DNA of 64,000 bases from Frigoribacterium sp. Leaf415. Its GTDB lineage: Bacteria > Actinomycetota > Actinomycetes > Actinomycetales > Microbacteriaceae. Under the pieces are notes generated by a model. It was not told the origin of the DNA. It was given only the letters and a program-made list of their open reading frames with translations, and did no database searches. The stretch lies in contig NZ_LMQR01000001.1 of assembly GCF_001424645.1 (NCBI RefSeq), forward strand, positions 2,492,621 to 2,556,620, read 5' to 3'. This document shows positions 49,674 through 58,770 of this stretch, one piece after another. The position numbers and the translations under genes are program-made. Numbering within the stretch: the first letter of the stretch is position 1; the number at the start of each line of letters is the position of its first letter.

Positions 49674-50972
49674 TCACGACGCCCCGGGCGCCGCCACGAC
49701 GTCGTCCGCGACGCGGGACCGACGCCAGGACCCCGTCGCCACGTACTTGACCATCACGTTGAGCACGGCCACCGTCGGCACGGCGAAGAGCGCGCCCGGG
49801 ATGCCCGCCACGTACGACCCGCCCGCCACGGCGAAGACGACCGCGAGCGGGTGCACCCGCACGGCCGAACCCATGACCAGCGGCTGCAGCACGTGGGCCT
49901 CGAGCAGGTGCACGACGAGCACTCCGGCCAGCATGACGACGGCCTGCACCGGCCCCGCGAAGACCAGGGCGACGACCACGGCGAGGGCACCGGTCACGAT
50001 GGCACCGACGACCGGGATGAACGACGCCAGGAAGACCAGGATCGCGATCGGCACGGCGAGCGGCAGCCCGAGGACGAAGGCGATGAGGCCGATGCCGACG
50101 GCGTTGACCGCGGCGACGACGATCTGCACTCGGACGAACGAGGTCAGCGTGTGCCAGCCCGCCTGGCCGGCCCCGTCGACGGCCGGTCGGGCCGCCTTCG
50201 GGAAGAGGCGGACGGTCCAGGCCCAGACCCCACGGCCGTCGATCATCAGGAAGATCGTCGCGAAGAGGGTCAGCAGGCCTCCGGCCAGCAGGTGCCCGGC
50301 GGCGGTGCCGATCGAGAGCACGCCGCTGAGGATCGCCTTGCTCTCGGTCTGCAGCGCGTTCTGCGCGTCCTTCAGGTAGCCGTCGACGTCGGCGTTCGTC
50401 AGCTGGAACGGCGGCCCCTGCAGCAGGGTCGTCAGCTGGTCGTACTGCGCCACGGACTGCTTCTCGATCTGCGGTAATCCGGCCCGGATCTGCGTCACGG
50501 CGAGCAGCACGAGCCCGCCCACGACGACCACCCCGGCCAGCAGCGCCGCCACGATGGCGAGCCAGCGCGGCCACCGGTGCCGACGCAGGAACCCCGCGAC
50601 CGGCACGAGGAACGCCGACACGAGGATCGCGATGAGCAACGGCACGACGATCTCCTCGAGCGTCGCGATCAGCCAGAAGAGCACGGCCAGCGCGGCGGCG
50701 ACCGCGAGCAGGCGCCAGGCCCAGGCGCCCGCGACGAGCATGCCCGGGGGCAGTGCGGCTGTGGGCGGTGCGCCGCCGGGCAGTGCTGCGGCGGGCGGTG
50801 CGGCTGCGGGCGGCACGGCTGCGGGCAGTGCGGCTCCGGGTGAGGAGGCGCGGGCCGGGTCGTCCGGGACGGTGGCGGCCGCGGCGGGGTCGGCGGTGCG
50901 GGTCGCGTCGTCCGTGGCGCCCCCGTCTGTGGCTGCACTCTGGGAGCGCTGGGAGCGACGTGAGAACTTCAT
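49674..50972 (-). CDS. AI-2E family transporter (PerM-like permease)
   Basis: The 432-residue membrane protein has an 80-residue Ala/Pro-rich cytoplasmic N-terminus and about eight helices. The first part has LLAVAAALAVLFWLIATLEE and IVVPLLIAILVSAFLVPVAG, the central periplasmic loop IEKQSVAQYDQLTTLLQGPP, and the C-terminal part LGLPLAVPIAILVFLASFIP, VVGAIVTGALAVVVALVFAG, then LEAHVLQPLVMGSAVRVHPL, which is the family signature. Members transport AI-2 or act as Na+/H+ antiporters; the substrate is not clear. The repetitive segment PAAVPPAAAPPAAALPGGAP lies in the tail. Confidence 0.9.
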   Translation of the reverse strand: MKFSRRSQRSQSAATDGGATDDATRTADPAAAATVPDDPARASSPGAALPAAVPPAAAPPAAALPGGAPPTAALPPGMLVAGAWAWRLLAVAAALAVLFWLIATLEEIVVPLLIAILVSAFLVPVAGFLRRHRWPRWLAIVAALLAGVVVVGGLVLLAVTQIRAGLPQIEKQSVAQYDQLTTLLQGPPFQLTNADVDGYLKDAQNALQTESKAILSGVLSIGTAAGHLLAGGLLTLFATIFLMIDGRGVWAWTVRLFPKAARPAVDGAGQAGWHTLTSFVRVQIVVAAVNAVGIGLIAFVLGLPLAVPIAILVFLASFIPVVGAIVTGALAVVVALVFAGPVQAVVMLAGVLVVHLLEAHVLQPLVMGSAVRVHPLAVVFAVAGGSYVAGIPGALFAVPTVAVLNVMVKYVATGSWRRSRVADDVVAAPGAS

Positions 50973-51098
50973 GAGCCGAGTGTCCGGCCGCGCGGCTATC
51001 AAGCGGCTGTGACTTCGCTGACCCGGCCCGCGCCTCCTCGGCTCGTCGGCTCGTCGTCGACCGCCGCGTGGCGGGGGCACGGGCCGCGATCGGGCCGA

Positions 51099-51320
51099 TC
51101 AGCCCTCGGGCGCGAACCTCGGGCCGTCGTACCCGTCGCGTCGCACGTGTTCGGACCAGGCGGCGAGCGGCCGAACCCAGAGTCCCTGCTCGCCGTAGAG
51201 CGCGCGGTAGACGACGAGCGGCTCGTCGGTCTCGCTGTGCCGGGCGGTGCCGAGCACCTCGTAACGGCCGCCCTTGAAGTGGCGGTAGAAGCCGGGTGCG
51301 GGCGGGGTGTCGGCGGTCAT
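51099..51320 (-). CDS. DUF1653 domain-containing protein
   Basis: The 73-residue protein matches DUF1653 over its whole length: GFYRHFKGGRYEVLGTARHS, then DEPLVVYRALYGEQGLWVRP and DGYDGPRFAP at the end. Function unknown. TAGGCT lies 6 nt before the ATG at 51320. It is divergent from the carboxylesterase gene. Confidence 0.9.
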   Translation of the reverse strand: MTADTPPAPGFYRHFKGGRYEVLGTARHSETDEPLVVYRALYGEQGLWVRPLAAWSEHVRRDGYDGPRFAPEG

Positions 51321-51360
51321 CCCGCGAGCCTAGACGGGCGGTGAGGGGCACGATGGTCGG

Positions 51361-52767
51361 GTGACCCAGGACGCTCCCCGCTCGACCGCCAGCACGCCGA
51401 CCACGCCGGGCGAACCCGTCGTAGACACCGACGACCGGGCTGCGCGCCGCGAGTTCGACACCCCCTCGGGCCGCGTCGTGGGCCGCGTCGACGGTGCGGT
51501 CGTGCGGGTGCTCGGGGTGCCCTACGCCGAGGCCGACCGCTTCGAGCCGCCGCGTCCGGTCGCGCCCTGGTCGTCCCCGCTGCTCGCCTTCGACCGTGCT
51601 CCTGCCTCGCCGCAGGTCGCGGCACCCGGGCTCGACGCCCTGATCGAGGGTGCCGGCGTCGGCATGGTCGACGACGAGCACTGCCAACGCCTCTCGATCA
51701 CCCTGCCCGCCGACCTGCTCGCCGACGAGCGCGTGCCGGTCATGGTGTGGATCCACGGCGGCTCGTACGTGTCGGGGGCGGGTGACCTGCGCGTCTACGA
51801 CCCGCGCGCCCTCGTCGCCGAGCAGCGCGTGATCGTCGTCACCGTGACCTACCGGCTGGGCATGCTCGGCTTCTTCGGCGTCGGCGACGAGGTGCCCGCG
51901 AACCTCGGGCTGCTCGACCAGCTCGCGGCGGTCCGCTGGGTGCACGACACGATCGAGGCGTTCGGTGGCGACTCGTCTCGCATCACCCTGTTCGGCCAGT
52001 CGGCCGGCGGCGACGCGATCGCGCACCTGATGATCAGCGAGGGCGCCCGGGGGCTCTTCGCCCGGGCCATCGTGCAGAGCGCCCCGCTCGGCATCGCGCG
52101 CGGCCGCAGCCGCATGGTGAAGGCGATGACGGAGGCGGTGGGCACGCCCCGCAAGGACGCCCCGCTCGACGAGCTGCTCGCCGGGCAGTCCGTGGCCGAG
52201 CGGGCGGCGAAGCGCTTCGGCCTACGCGGCGGGATGGCCTTCGGCGTCCAGTACGGGAGGGCACCGCTGCCGGCCGAGTCCGCCGCCGACGACGCCTGGC
52301 GCGAGGTCGCGCCCGAGATCGACCTGCTGATCGGTGCCACGGCCGACGAGACCGCGGTGTTCGCCGAGTTCTCCCCCTTCTTGCAACGGTTGTTCGGGCT
52401 GCCCGTGGTCGGCCGGGCGATCCGGCGCGTGATGATCGACGCCACGACGAAGGCGGTCTACCACCGGGCCGGTCGGGCCTTCGCCGACCGGCACCGGGCC
52501 GCGGGCGGGCGCGTCTCGACGTTCGAGTTCACCTGGGAGCCCGAGGGCACGGCCTTCGGCGCGGCCCACATCACCGAGCTCCCGCTGCTGCTCGGCGGCC
52601 GCGAGGCCTGGGCGCACACCCGCCTGATCGGCACCACCGACTGGGACGACGTCGAGCGCCGCGGCCGCAAGGTGCGCCAGGTCTGGGCCGACTTCGCCCG
52701 CACCGGCACGGTCGCCGCCGACGCCACGGCCGGCCTCGCCGACACGCTCGTCGTCCGCCGCCGCTGA
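51361..52767 (+). CDS. Type-B carboxylesterase
   Basis: The 468-residue protein shows GRVVGRVDGAVVRVLGVPYA at the N-terminus, VPVMVWIHGGSYVSGAGDLR with the oxyanion HGG near residue 135, NLGLLDQLAAVRWVHDTIEA near 185, the nucleophile elbow ITLFGQSAGGDAIAHLM near 207, and a C-terminal part where the expected catalytic His is less clear, near GAAHITELPLLLGG. Predicted serine esterase, cytoplasmic, with unknown substrate. The GTG at 51361 is the first usable start. Confidence 0.88.
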   Translation: MTQDAPRSTASTPTTPGEPVVDTDDRAARREFDTPSGRVVGRVDGAVVRVLGVPYAEADRFEPPRPVAPWSSPLLAFDRAPASPQVAAPGLDALIEGAGVGMVDDEHCQRLSITLPADLLADERVPVMVWIHGGSYVSGAGDLRVYDPRALVAEQRVIVVTVTYRLGMLGFFGVGDEVPANLGLLDQLAAVRWVHDTIEAFGGDSSRITLFGQSAGGDAIAHLMISEGARGLFARAIVQSAPLGIARGRSRMVKAMTEAVGTPRKDAPLDELLAGQSVAERAAKRFGLRGGMAFGVQYGRAPLPAESAADDAWREVAPEIDLLIGATADETAVFAEFSPFLQRLFGLPVVGRAIRRVMIDATTKAVYHRAGRAFADRHRAAGGRVSTFEFTWEPEGTAFGAAHITELPLLLGGREAWAHTRLIGTTDWDDVERRGRKVRQVWADFARTGTVAADATAGLADTLVVRRR

Positions 52768-52795
52768 CCGGCCCGCCCTGCCCTGCCCCGCCCCG

Positions 52796-52855
52796 CCGAG
52801 ATGTCACGACATGCCGCTCACCTTCGAACGTGAGCGGCAAGTCCTGACATCTCGG
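52796..52855. repeat. Dispersed palindrome, family A copy 3
   Basis: Arms 52796-52820 and 52831-52855 (25-10-25), starting CCGAGATGTCACGACATGCC. It lies 28 nt after the carboxylesterase stop. Confidence 0.82.
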
Positions 52856-52905
52856 TCCCCCTCCTCCCCCCGCCCCCGCCCCACCTCGCCCCACCTCGCA
52901 CTCTG

Positions 52906-53022
52906 TGCAAATCGCGACACCGGGCCGGCGACACGCCGCTCACATCCGTCCGTCGACGGCGTGTCCTTGCGGCGTTGTCGGGTTCGGCCCTCCGCGACGC
53001 CTGGAGGAGGTCGGGTTCGGCC
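52906..53022. repeat. Composite repeat, family B copy 3
   Basis: The 32-bp block 52906-52937 (TGCAAATCGCGACACCGG to GACACGCC) differs little from that at 2627-2658. Two GTCGGGTTCGGCC cores follow at about 52977 and 53010. Confidence 0.65.
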
Positions 53023-53309
53023 CGCCGCCACGCGCGTTCCGGGTGCGGGTCGGGGTCCGGGTCGGGGCCTGGGTGCGGGTCCGGGTGCGGGTGCGGGTGC
53101 GGGTGCCGGTCCGGCAGGCTTTCCCGGCCACGAGCCGGTCAGACGGCTCCTCCCCAACCGCACTGCGCCTCCTTCCGTCCACAGGCACGGTCCGGGGTTC
53201 GCGCGCGACGGTGCCCCGACAATACGATCGACGGCAGACCCGATGCGCCGACGTCGCCGTAGTCGCCCGCCCCGCCGTGCCCCGCGGCGCCGAGCACCTG
53301 AGGACCCCC

Positions 53310-54116
53310 GTGAAGAAGTTCCGCCGCAACCAGGCGCGCATGCACCTCGTCATGATGCTGACGCTGACGTTCACCACCGGCATCATCGACGCCGTCGGCT
53401 ACCTCGGCCTCGACCGGGTGTTCACCGCGAACATGACCGGCAACGTGGTCATCCTCGGCATGGCCATCGCGCAGGCCGACGGTCTGCCGATCGTCGGTCC
53501 GATCGTGGCCCTCGCCGCGTTCCTGCTCGGAGCCGCTATCGGCGGCCGTGTATTGCGAGGCGGCCGTGCCGGCTGGTCGGGCCGCAGCACGATCTCGTTC
53601 GGGGTGACCGGCGGCGTGCTGCTCGGGCTCGGCATCTCGACCTTCTTCGTCGTGCCCGAAGAGAACACGCCGTGGGCCTTCACGATCACCGGCCTGCTCG
53701 GCGCCGCCATGGGCCTGCAGGCCGCCGCCGCCCGCAAGATCGCCGTGGCCGACGTCACGACCGTGGTGGTCACGTCGACGATCGTCGGGCTCGCGTCCGA
53801 GTCGAAGCTCGCCGGCGGCACGGGCAAGAACTTCCCCCGGCGGGTGCTCGCCGTGGTTCTCATCCTCGCCGGGGCAGGCGTCGGGGCCCTGCTGCTGCAG
53901 GTGCACATCGGCGTCGGCATGGGCGTCGCGGGCGGGCTGACGCTGCTCGTCGCCCTGACCGGACACCTGCTGCGCGAGCGGCGGAAAGAGGTCGAAGCGC
54001 GCGAGGCCGAGGCGGCCGCAGCGACGGCGTCGGCGACTCCGACTGCCTCCGCGACGTCCGGAGTCCAGGAGGCGCGCTCGGCGACGAGCGGAGCGAACGG
54101 TGACGCTCGTGGCTGA
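53310..54116 (+). CDS. YoaK/DUF1275 family membrane protein
   Basis: The 268-residue protein has the DUF1275 pattern [36 protein letters not shown] near residue 45, then helices with [20 protein letters not shown] and [15 protein letters not shown] (conserved TTvvT), and [19 protein letters not shown]. Six helices are predicted. The family is of unknown function. The C-terminal 40 residues are a Ser/Thr/Ala tail containing a dispersed-repeat copy (GVQEARS). Its end overlaps the allantoinase start by 17 nt, so both are co-translated. Confidence 0.9.
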   Translation: MKKFRRNQARMHLVMMLTLTFTTGIIDAVGYLGLDRVFTANMTGNVVILGMAIAQADGLPIVGPIVALAAFLLGAAIGGRVLRGGRAGWSGRSTISFGVTGGVLLGLGISTFFVVPEENTPWAFTITGLLGAAMGLQAAAARKIAVADVTTVVVTSTIVGLASESKLAGGTGKNFPRRVLAVVLILAGAGVGALLLQVHIGVGMGVAGGLTLLVALTGHLLRERRKEVEAREAEAAAATASATPTASATSGVQEARSATSGANGDARG

Positions 54117-55572
54117 CGCTGTGCGCCACGACCTCGTCGTCCGGGCCCGTCGTGCGTTGGTCGACGGCGACTGGCGCGAGGCGAGCGTCGTCGTCCGTGA
54201 CGGCCGCGTCGTCGCCATCGCCGGCCTCACCGACGAGGTCGACGCCACCGTCGAGGTCACGCTGACCGACGACCAGGTGCTGCTGCCCGGCATCGTCGAC
54301 AGCCACGTCCACGTCAACGAGCCCGGCCGCACCGAGTGGGAGGGCTTCGCGACCGCGACCCGGGCCGCCGCCGCCGGGGGTGTCACGACGATCGTCGACA
54401 TGCCCCTCAACAGCATCCCGCCGACGACGACGGTCGACGCGCTCGAACAGAAGCGGGCCGCCGCCGGGCCCCAGTCGGTCGTCGACGTCGGGTTCTGGGG
54501 CGGAGCGATGCCGGCGAACCTCGGCACGGGCGACCTGCGGGCGCTGCACGAGGCCGGCGTCTTCGGGTTCAAGGCGTTCCTGTCGCCGTCGGGCGTCGAC
54601 GAGTTCCCCCACCTGTCGACCGAGCAGCTGCACCGGGCGATGGCCGAGCTGGCCGACTTCGACGGCCTGCTGATCGTGCACGCGGAAGACCCCGACGGGC
54701 TCGACGCCGCCGCGGCCTCGCCGACCGGCGCCGATGACGCGGCCGGCGGCGCCGAGGCCGGAGGCGGTGCCGGCGCCGGTGCCTCGTCCGCCGAAACACC
54801 CGCAGGAGGCGCGGCGTACGACGCGTTCGTCCGCTCGCGTCCCGACGTGGTCGAGCGCACGGCGATCGAACACGTGGTCGACGCCCTCCGCGCCACGGGT
54901 GGTCGTGCCCACGTCCTGCACCTCTCGTCCGCGACGGCGCTCGACACCATCCGCGCCGCCAAGGCCGAGGGCCTGCGGCTCACGGTCGAGACCTGCCCGC
55001 ACTACCTCACCTTCGACGCCGAGCACATCGGTGACGGCGCGACGCAGTTCAAGTGCTGCCCGCCGATCCGTGGCGAGGCCAACCGAGAGCTGCTCTGGCA
55101 GGCGCTCGTCGACGGCACGATCGACGTCGTCGCGAGCGACCACTCCCCCTCGACCCGCGAGCTCAAGTTCGCCGGTGGCCCCGACGCCGCGCACGGCGAC
55201 TTCGACGTGGCGTGGGGCGGCATCTCGGGTCTCGAGTTGAGCTTCCGTGCCGTGTGGACCGGGGCCCGGCAGCGCGGCATCCCGCTCGAGGCCGTCGTCG
55301 GCTGGATGTCCCGGGGCACGGCGGCCCTCGTCGGCCTGCCCGCGAAGGGGCGGATCTCCGTCGGCGCCGACGCCGACCTCGTCGCGTTCGCCCCCGAGAC
55401 GCCCGTGACGATCGACGTCGACGACCTCTCGCACCGCAACCCCGTGACCGCGTACGACGACGCACGCCTGTTCGGCGAGGTCGCGGCGACGTGGGTGGGG
55501 GGCCGGCTGGCGGGGCCGAGCGCGCCTCCTGCGCGGTTGCTCGTCCGTCCCGACACCGGGGTCGCCTCGTGA
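54100..55572 (+). CDS. allB: Allantoinase
   Basis: The 490-residue amidohydrolase opens allantoin to allantoate. It has [20 protein letters not shown] (HxH metal ligands and the allantoinase signature), [15 protein letters not shown] with the Lys to be carboxylated, [47 protein letters not shown] and [18 protein letters not shown] (catalytic Asp). After HAEDPDG about 40 residues of Gly/Ala-rich sequence ([18 protein letters not shown]) are inserted compared with usual allantoinases; the end of this insert is encoded by a dispersed-repeat copy. Start is GTG 54100; a GTG at 54109 is an alternative. Confidence 0.92.
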   Translation: MTLVADAVRHDLVVRARRALVDGDWREASVVVRDGRVVAIAGLTDEVDATVEVTLTDDQVLLPGIVDSHVHVNEPGRTEWEGFATATRAAAAGGVTTIVDMPLNSIPPTTTVDALEQKRAAAGPQSVVDVGFWGGAMPANLGTGDLRALHEAGVFGFKAFLSPSGVDEFPHLSTEQLHRAMAELADFDGLLIVHAEDPDGLDAAAASPTGADDAAGGAEAGGGAGAGASSAETPAGGAAYDAFVRSRPDVVERTAIEHVVDALRATGGRAHVLHLSSATALDTIRAAKAEGLRLTVETCPHYLTFDAEHIGDGATQFKCCPPIRGEANRELLWQALVDGTIDVVASDHSPSTRELKFAGGPDAAHGDFDVAWGGISGLELSFRAVWTGARQRGIPLEAVVGWMSRGTAALVGLPAKGRISVGADADLVAFAPETPVTIDVDDLSHRNPVTAYDDARLFGEVAATWVGGRLAGPSAPPARLLVRPDTGVAS

Positions 55573-55606
55573 GGGGCAGCCCCAGCGCCTTCGCCGAGGT
55601 CGCGGC

Positions 55607-56338
55607 GTGAGTCCGACGAAGGCGGCGGCTCCCGTCGAGGTCGCACCGGGCGTGCACTTCGTCGAGGGTCCCGCGTCGAACTGGACGATCCTCGCTGGCG
55701 ACGGCACCCTGACGCTGGTCGACGCCGGCTACCCGGCCGACCTCGAGCTGGTGGAGTCGTCGCTCCGGGCCGTGGCGTCGGCGACGGGCGCCGGTGACGC
55801 CCGGCTCACGTCGGTGCTCGTGACGCACGGGCACAGCGACCACATCGGCACCGTCTCGGCCCTGCGTCGGCGGCACGGCTTCGAGGTCTTCGCGGCGCCC
55901 GCCGAGGTGCCGAACGTGACCCGCGAGCAGCTGCACCAGGTCACCGTCGGCGACGTCCTTCCGCACCTGTACAAGCCGCGGTTCGCCCGCTGGGTGCTGC
56001 ACGCGGTGCGCGCCGGAGGCCTGGGCGACGTGGCCGTGACCGACGTCGTGCCGCTGGACCTCGGGGCGTCACGCACGTTCAGCGGTCACCGTGTCATGCC
56101 GACGGCCGCGGTCGGTCACACCCCCGGTCACACCGTCTTCGCGCTGCCCGACGACGACGTCCTGATCACGGGCGACGCCCTTGTCACCGGCCACCCGACC
56201 TCACGGCTCGACGGCGTGCAGATGCTGCACCCGATCTTCCACTCCGACCTCGCCGAGGCGGGCCGCACCTACGGCCGCCTGGTCGACCGCGGGGCGCGGG
56301 TCGTGCTGCCGGGTCACGGGCCGGTGCTGCGCCGCTGA
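55607..56338 (+). CDS. MBL-fold metallohydrolase
   Basis: The 243-residue protein has the metal-binding motif LVTHGHSDHIGTVSAL (HxHxDH) near residue 70, VGHTPGHTVFALPDDDVLIT with the third His and following strand, GDALVTGHPTS with the bridging Asp, and LPGHGPVLR at the C-terminus. Likely a two-zinc hydrolase. It is 34 nt after allantoinase in the same direction; a role in allantoin use is only inferred from position. Confidence 0.9.
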   Translation: MSPTKAAAPVEVAPGVHFVEGPASNWTILAGDGTLTLVDAGYPADLELVESSLRAVASATGAGDARLTSVLVTHGHSDHIGTVSALRRRHGFEVFAAPAEVPNVTREQLHQVTVGDVLPHLYKPRFARWVLHAVRAGGLGDVAVTDVVPLDLGASRTFSGHRVMPTAAVGHTPGHTVFALPDDDVLITGDALVTGHPTSRLDGVQMLHPIFHSDLAEAGRTYGRLVDRGARVVLPGHGPVLRR

Positions 56339-56408
56339 CGACACAGCACGGGGCCGTCCGGCTCGTGCCGGCCGCCGGCCCCGGTCATGGCGACGCGTGC
56401 GATCCCGG

Positions 56409-57623
56409 TCAGCAGAGCCGGCTGAGGTCCGCGACCCGGTCTGCGAGGGCGGACGGACCGCCGAGCAGCACGACCTCGTCGGGTTGCTGGAAGTCCACGG
56501 CATGGTACGTCGCGCTGGGCATGCACGCGGCGCGCGACGTGAAGAGGGGTTGGCGCAGGTACCCCGCAGCGGCAGCACCGGCCAGGGCGTCGGGGAAGTT
56601 CTCCCCGTTCGCCACGAAGACGCTCGTCTCGGTGAAGTGGTCGACGCCGTAGGGCAGTCCCCAGTGCGTCGAGAAAGCGGTCGACCCTGTCCAGTGCGAG
56701 GTCTCGTAGCGGTCGCCACCCGACAGCCTCTCCACTTCATGGGCCGTGCCGTCGACGGGCGCGACGCGTCTCAGGTCGTCGACGATGCCCTGGCTCATGA
56801 CCGCGGGACCGCCGACCGGATACAGGTAGCCCGGATCGACGGCGGCGATGAGGTCTCGGGTCGGCTCGTCGAGTGACGGTGCTTCTCCGGGTACGAGGAT
56901 GAGTGGCATGTCGTGGGCGCCGGCAGCGGCCGAGGCCGCGAGGGCGTCGGGGAACGATCGACCCGTGGCGACGAAGAGCGCTCCGTCGTCGAAGCTGACG
57001 TCGTAGCCGGTGTGGTCGGCGGGGTCGTAGAGGGAGATGACGTCTCGCGGCCTCCCGACGGCCGGCGCCTGCCAGGTGTCGTCCACGAACGCGTCGATCG
57101 AGATGGCGCGCGACGTGGCGAAGCGGTCCACTCCGAACACACGGTCGACGGTGGCGCCGGGAACGACGCGCTCGACCTGGTCGACGACCCGGGGCGAGAG
57201 CGACGTCTCGCCACCGACCACGACGACGCGTTCGGGGTCGAGCCGCGCGATCTCGGCGAGGACGACCGCCGGCACCTCAGTCGTGTCGGACAAGAGCAAC
57301 GGCCCGCCGAGGTGTGCTGCCGCGGGGGCGGCACTCAGGGCGTCCGCGAAACCGCGTCCCGAGGCGAGGTAGACGACCCGCGCCTCCCGGGTCCTGTCGA
57401 TCGCAGGCCCGACGGGCTCGACGGGCGTCTCGTCGTCCGAGAAGACGCTCTGACTGATGCGGACGGCCGTCGAGAAACGGTCGTCGCCGGCGACACGGAC
57501 GACGACCGCGTCGCTTTCCGCAGCCCGGGCGGATACGGGGATCGACGTGCAGAACACGGCGGTCAGCGCCGCCGTGGCCACCAATGCCCCCATCGTCCGC
57601 CGCGTCGTCACGATCTCGTTCAT
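56409..57623 (-). CDS. Secreted cell-wall-binding repeat protein (CW_binding_2)
   Basis: The 404-residue protein has a signal peptide (TMGALVATAALTAVFCTSIP, cleavage near ARAAES) and three copies of the cell-wall-binding type 2 repeat: DRFSTAVRISQSVF with VVYLASGRGFADALSAAPAA and VVVVGGETSLS; RFATSRAISIDAFV with LFVATGRSFPDALAASAAAG and YPVGGPAVMS; DRYETSHWTGSTAF with VFVANGENFPDALAGAAAAG and VVLLGGPSALAD. The family binds anionic wall polymers. No catalytic domain is present, so the protein may be a wall-coating component. The Cys is the final residue. Confidence 0.9.
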   Translation of the reverse strand: MNEIVTTRRTMGALVATAALTAVFCTSIPVSARAAESDAVVVRVAGDDRFSTAVRISQSVFSDDETPVEPVGPAIDRTREARVVYLASGRGFADALSAAPAAAHLGGPLLLSDTTEVPAVVLAEIARLDPERVVVVGGETSLSPRVVDQVERVVPGATVDRVFGVDRFATSRAISIDAFVDDTWQAPAVGRPRDVISLYDPADHTGYDVSFDDGALFVATGRSFPDALAASAAAGAHDMPLILVPGEAPSLDEPTRDLIAAVDPGYLYPVGGPAVMSQGIVDDLRRVAPVDGTAHEVERLSGGDRYETSHWTGSTAFSTHWGLPYGVDHFTETSVFVANGENFPDALAGAAAAGYLRQPLFTSRAACMPSATYHAVDFQQPDEVVLLGGPSALADRVADLSRLC

Positions 57624-57819
57624 CTCGTCGCCTCTCGTCACCCCCACCGCTCGAGCCGAGACCGGTGTTTCCGTCCGACAACATAGCGCCGGGGCGAACC
57701 CGCGAGGCACCGAGCAGGCCGCCCCGCCGCCCGGCCGCCCGGCGTGCCACCCACCCGGCCCAGGCCACTCTGGACGCGAGCCGAGGTCGTGAGGTCAGCC
57801 CCGTGAGCTGACGTCAGGC

Positions 57820-58770
57820 TCATTCGAGCTCGGACAGCTCGGCGTACAGCTCGGTGATCTCGGCGACGCGGCTGCGGCCACCCTCGGGCCGGCCGGCGCG
57901 CACGGTCTCGGTCAGCACCGCCCCGGCCAGCAGGGCGGCCAGGCTCATCGCGCTCGCGTAGCTGTCGAACGGGGCAGGGGTCTCGACCGGGCAGTCGAGC
58001 CTCACCGTCACGTCGACGCCACGCAGCGACGGATCGGCCACGAGCACCACGGGCACGCCGCGCGCAGCCAGGGACGACAGCACGCCGGCGAACCCGGCCG
58101 GCCGACGACGGAACCCCACCAGGACGACGACGTCGCGCGCCCCGAGCCCGACCAGCTCTTCGCCGATGGACTGGCCCGGCTGCGGCGCCACGCGCACGTC
58201 GTCCCGCGCCTGGACCAGCTGCTGCCGCAGGTGGAGCGCCACCGGGTAGCTGTTGCGGAACCCGGCCACGACGACCCGCTCGGCCCCGGCGACCAACGCC
58301 GCGGCACGCTCGAGTCGGCCGTCGGAGAGCCCCGAGAGCATCACGTCGAGGTTGTGACGTTCGGCCTCGGCGTGCTCGGCGAGCCCACCGGAGGCGCGGG
58401 TCGGCCCGACCGGGACGCCACGGCTGCGCGACGCCCTCGCCTGGTCGCGCACCTCTTGCGCGTCGGTGAAGCCGAGCCGCCGGAACAGCCGCGACACCGT
58501 CGCCTTCGAGACGCCGCTCTGCTCGGCGATCTCGGTGGCGGTGTAGACGGCGAGGTCGTCCAGGTGGTCGAGGATGAAGTCGGCGGCTCGCTGTTCCTGC
58601 GGCGAGAGGCGGCCGTAGCCCGAGTCGATGCGGTCACGGATGCCCGCCCCCTCGACCGGGCCCGCGCCTCCTTCACCCTCGGCCGCGTCCGCGCCGGCGG
58701 CAGCGGTGGCAGCGGCGACATCGCCGTGCGTGTCGTCGCCGTGAGCACCGTCTCCGCGGGGGCCGCTCAC
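57820..58770 (-). CDS. MurR/RpiR family transcriptional regulator
   Basis: The 316-residue regulator has a 50-residue low-complexity start, an HTH_6 domain (RLSPQEQRAADFILDHLDDL and EIAEQSGVSKATVSRLFRRL) and a C-terminal SIS sugar-isomerase domain (ERVVVAGFRNSYPVALHLRQ, VVLVGFRRRPAGFAGVLSSL). Such regulators sense phosphosugars or, in purine-degradation clusters, pathway intermediates. Its GTG overlaps the stop of the amidohydrolase gene (GTGA), making it the last gene of the catabolic operon, probably its own regulator. A dispersed-repeat copy encodes PTRASGG near residue 130. Confidence 0.9.
   Translation of the reverse strand: MSGPRGDGAHGDDTHGDVAAATAAAGADAAEGEGGAGPVEGAGIRDRIDSGYGRLSPQEQRAADFILDHLDDLAVYTATEIAEQSGVSKATVSRLFRRLGFTDAQEVRDQARASRSRGVPVGPTRASGGLAEHAEAERHNLDVMLSGLSDGRLERAAALVAGAERVVVAGFRNSYPVALHLRQQLVQARDDVRVAPQPGQSIGEELVGLGARDVVVLVGFRRRPAGFAGVLSSLAARGVPVVLVADPSLRGVDVTVRLDCPVETPAPFDSYASAMSLAALLAGAVLTETVRAGRPEGGRSRVAEITELYAELSELE

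Larger units (their letters stand above)
52768..53309. other. Non-coding repeat-rich interval
   Basis: The 542 bases contain a family A palindrome (52796-52855), a family B composite repeat (52906-53022) and a microsatellite of GGGTGC/GGGTCC-type hexamers (about 53037-53115). No gene can be supported. GAGGA just before 53310 is the ribosome site of the next gene. Confidence 0.6.

Noticed and set aside
49674..50972. Quorum-sensing AI-2 export as a firm function
   Set aside because: The family name is historical; members also act as ion antiporters and no luxS or lsr genes are nearby.
53037..53115. Coding sequence in the GGGTGC-type microsatellite
   Set aside because: Open frames there translate to monotonous Gly/Arg/Val or Pro/Arg repeats without a start context or family similarity.
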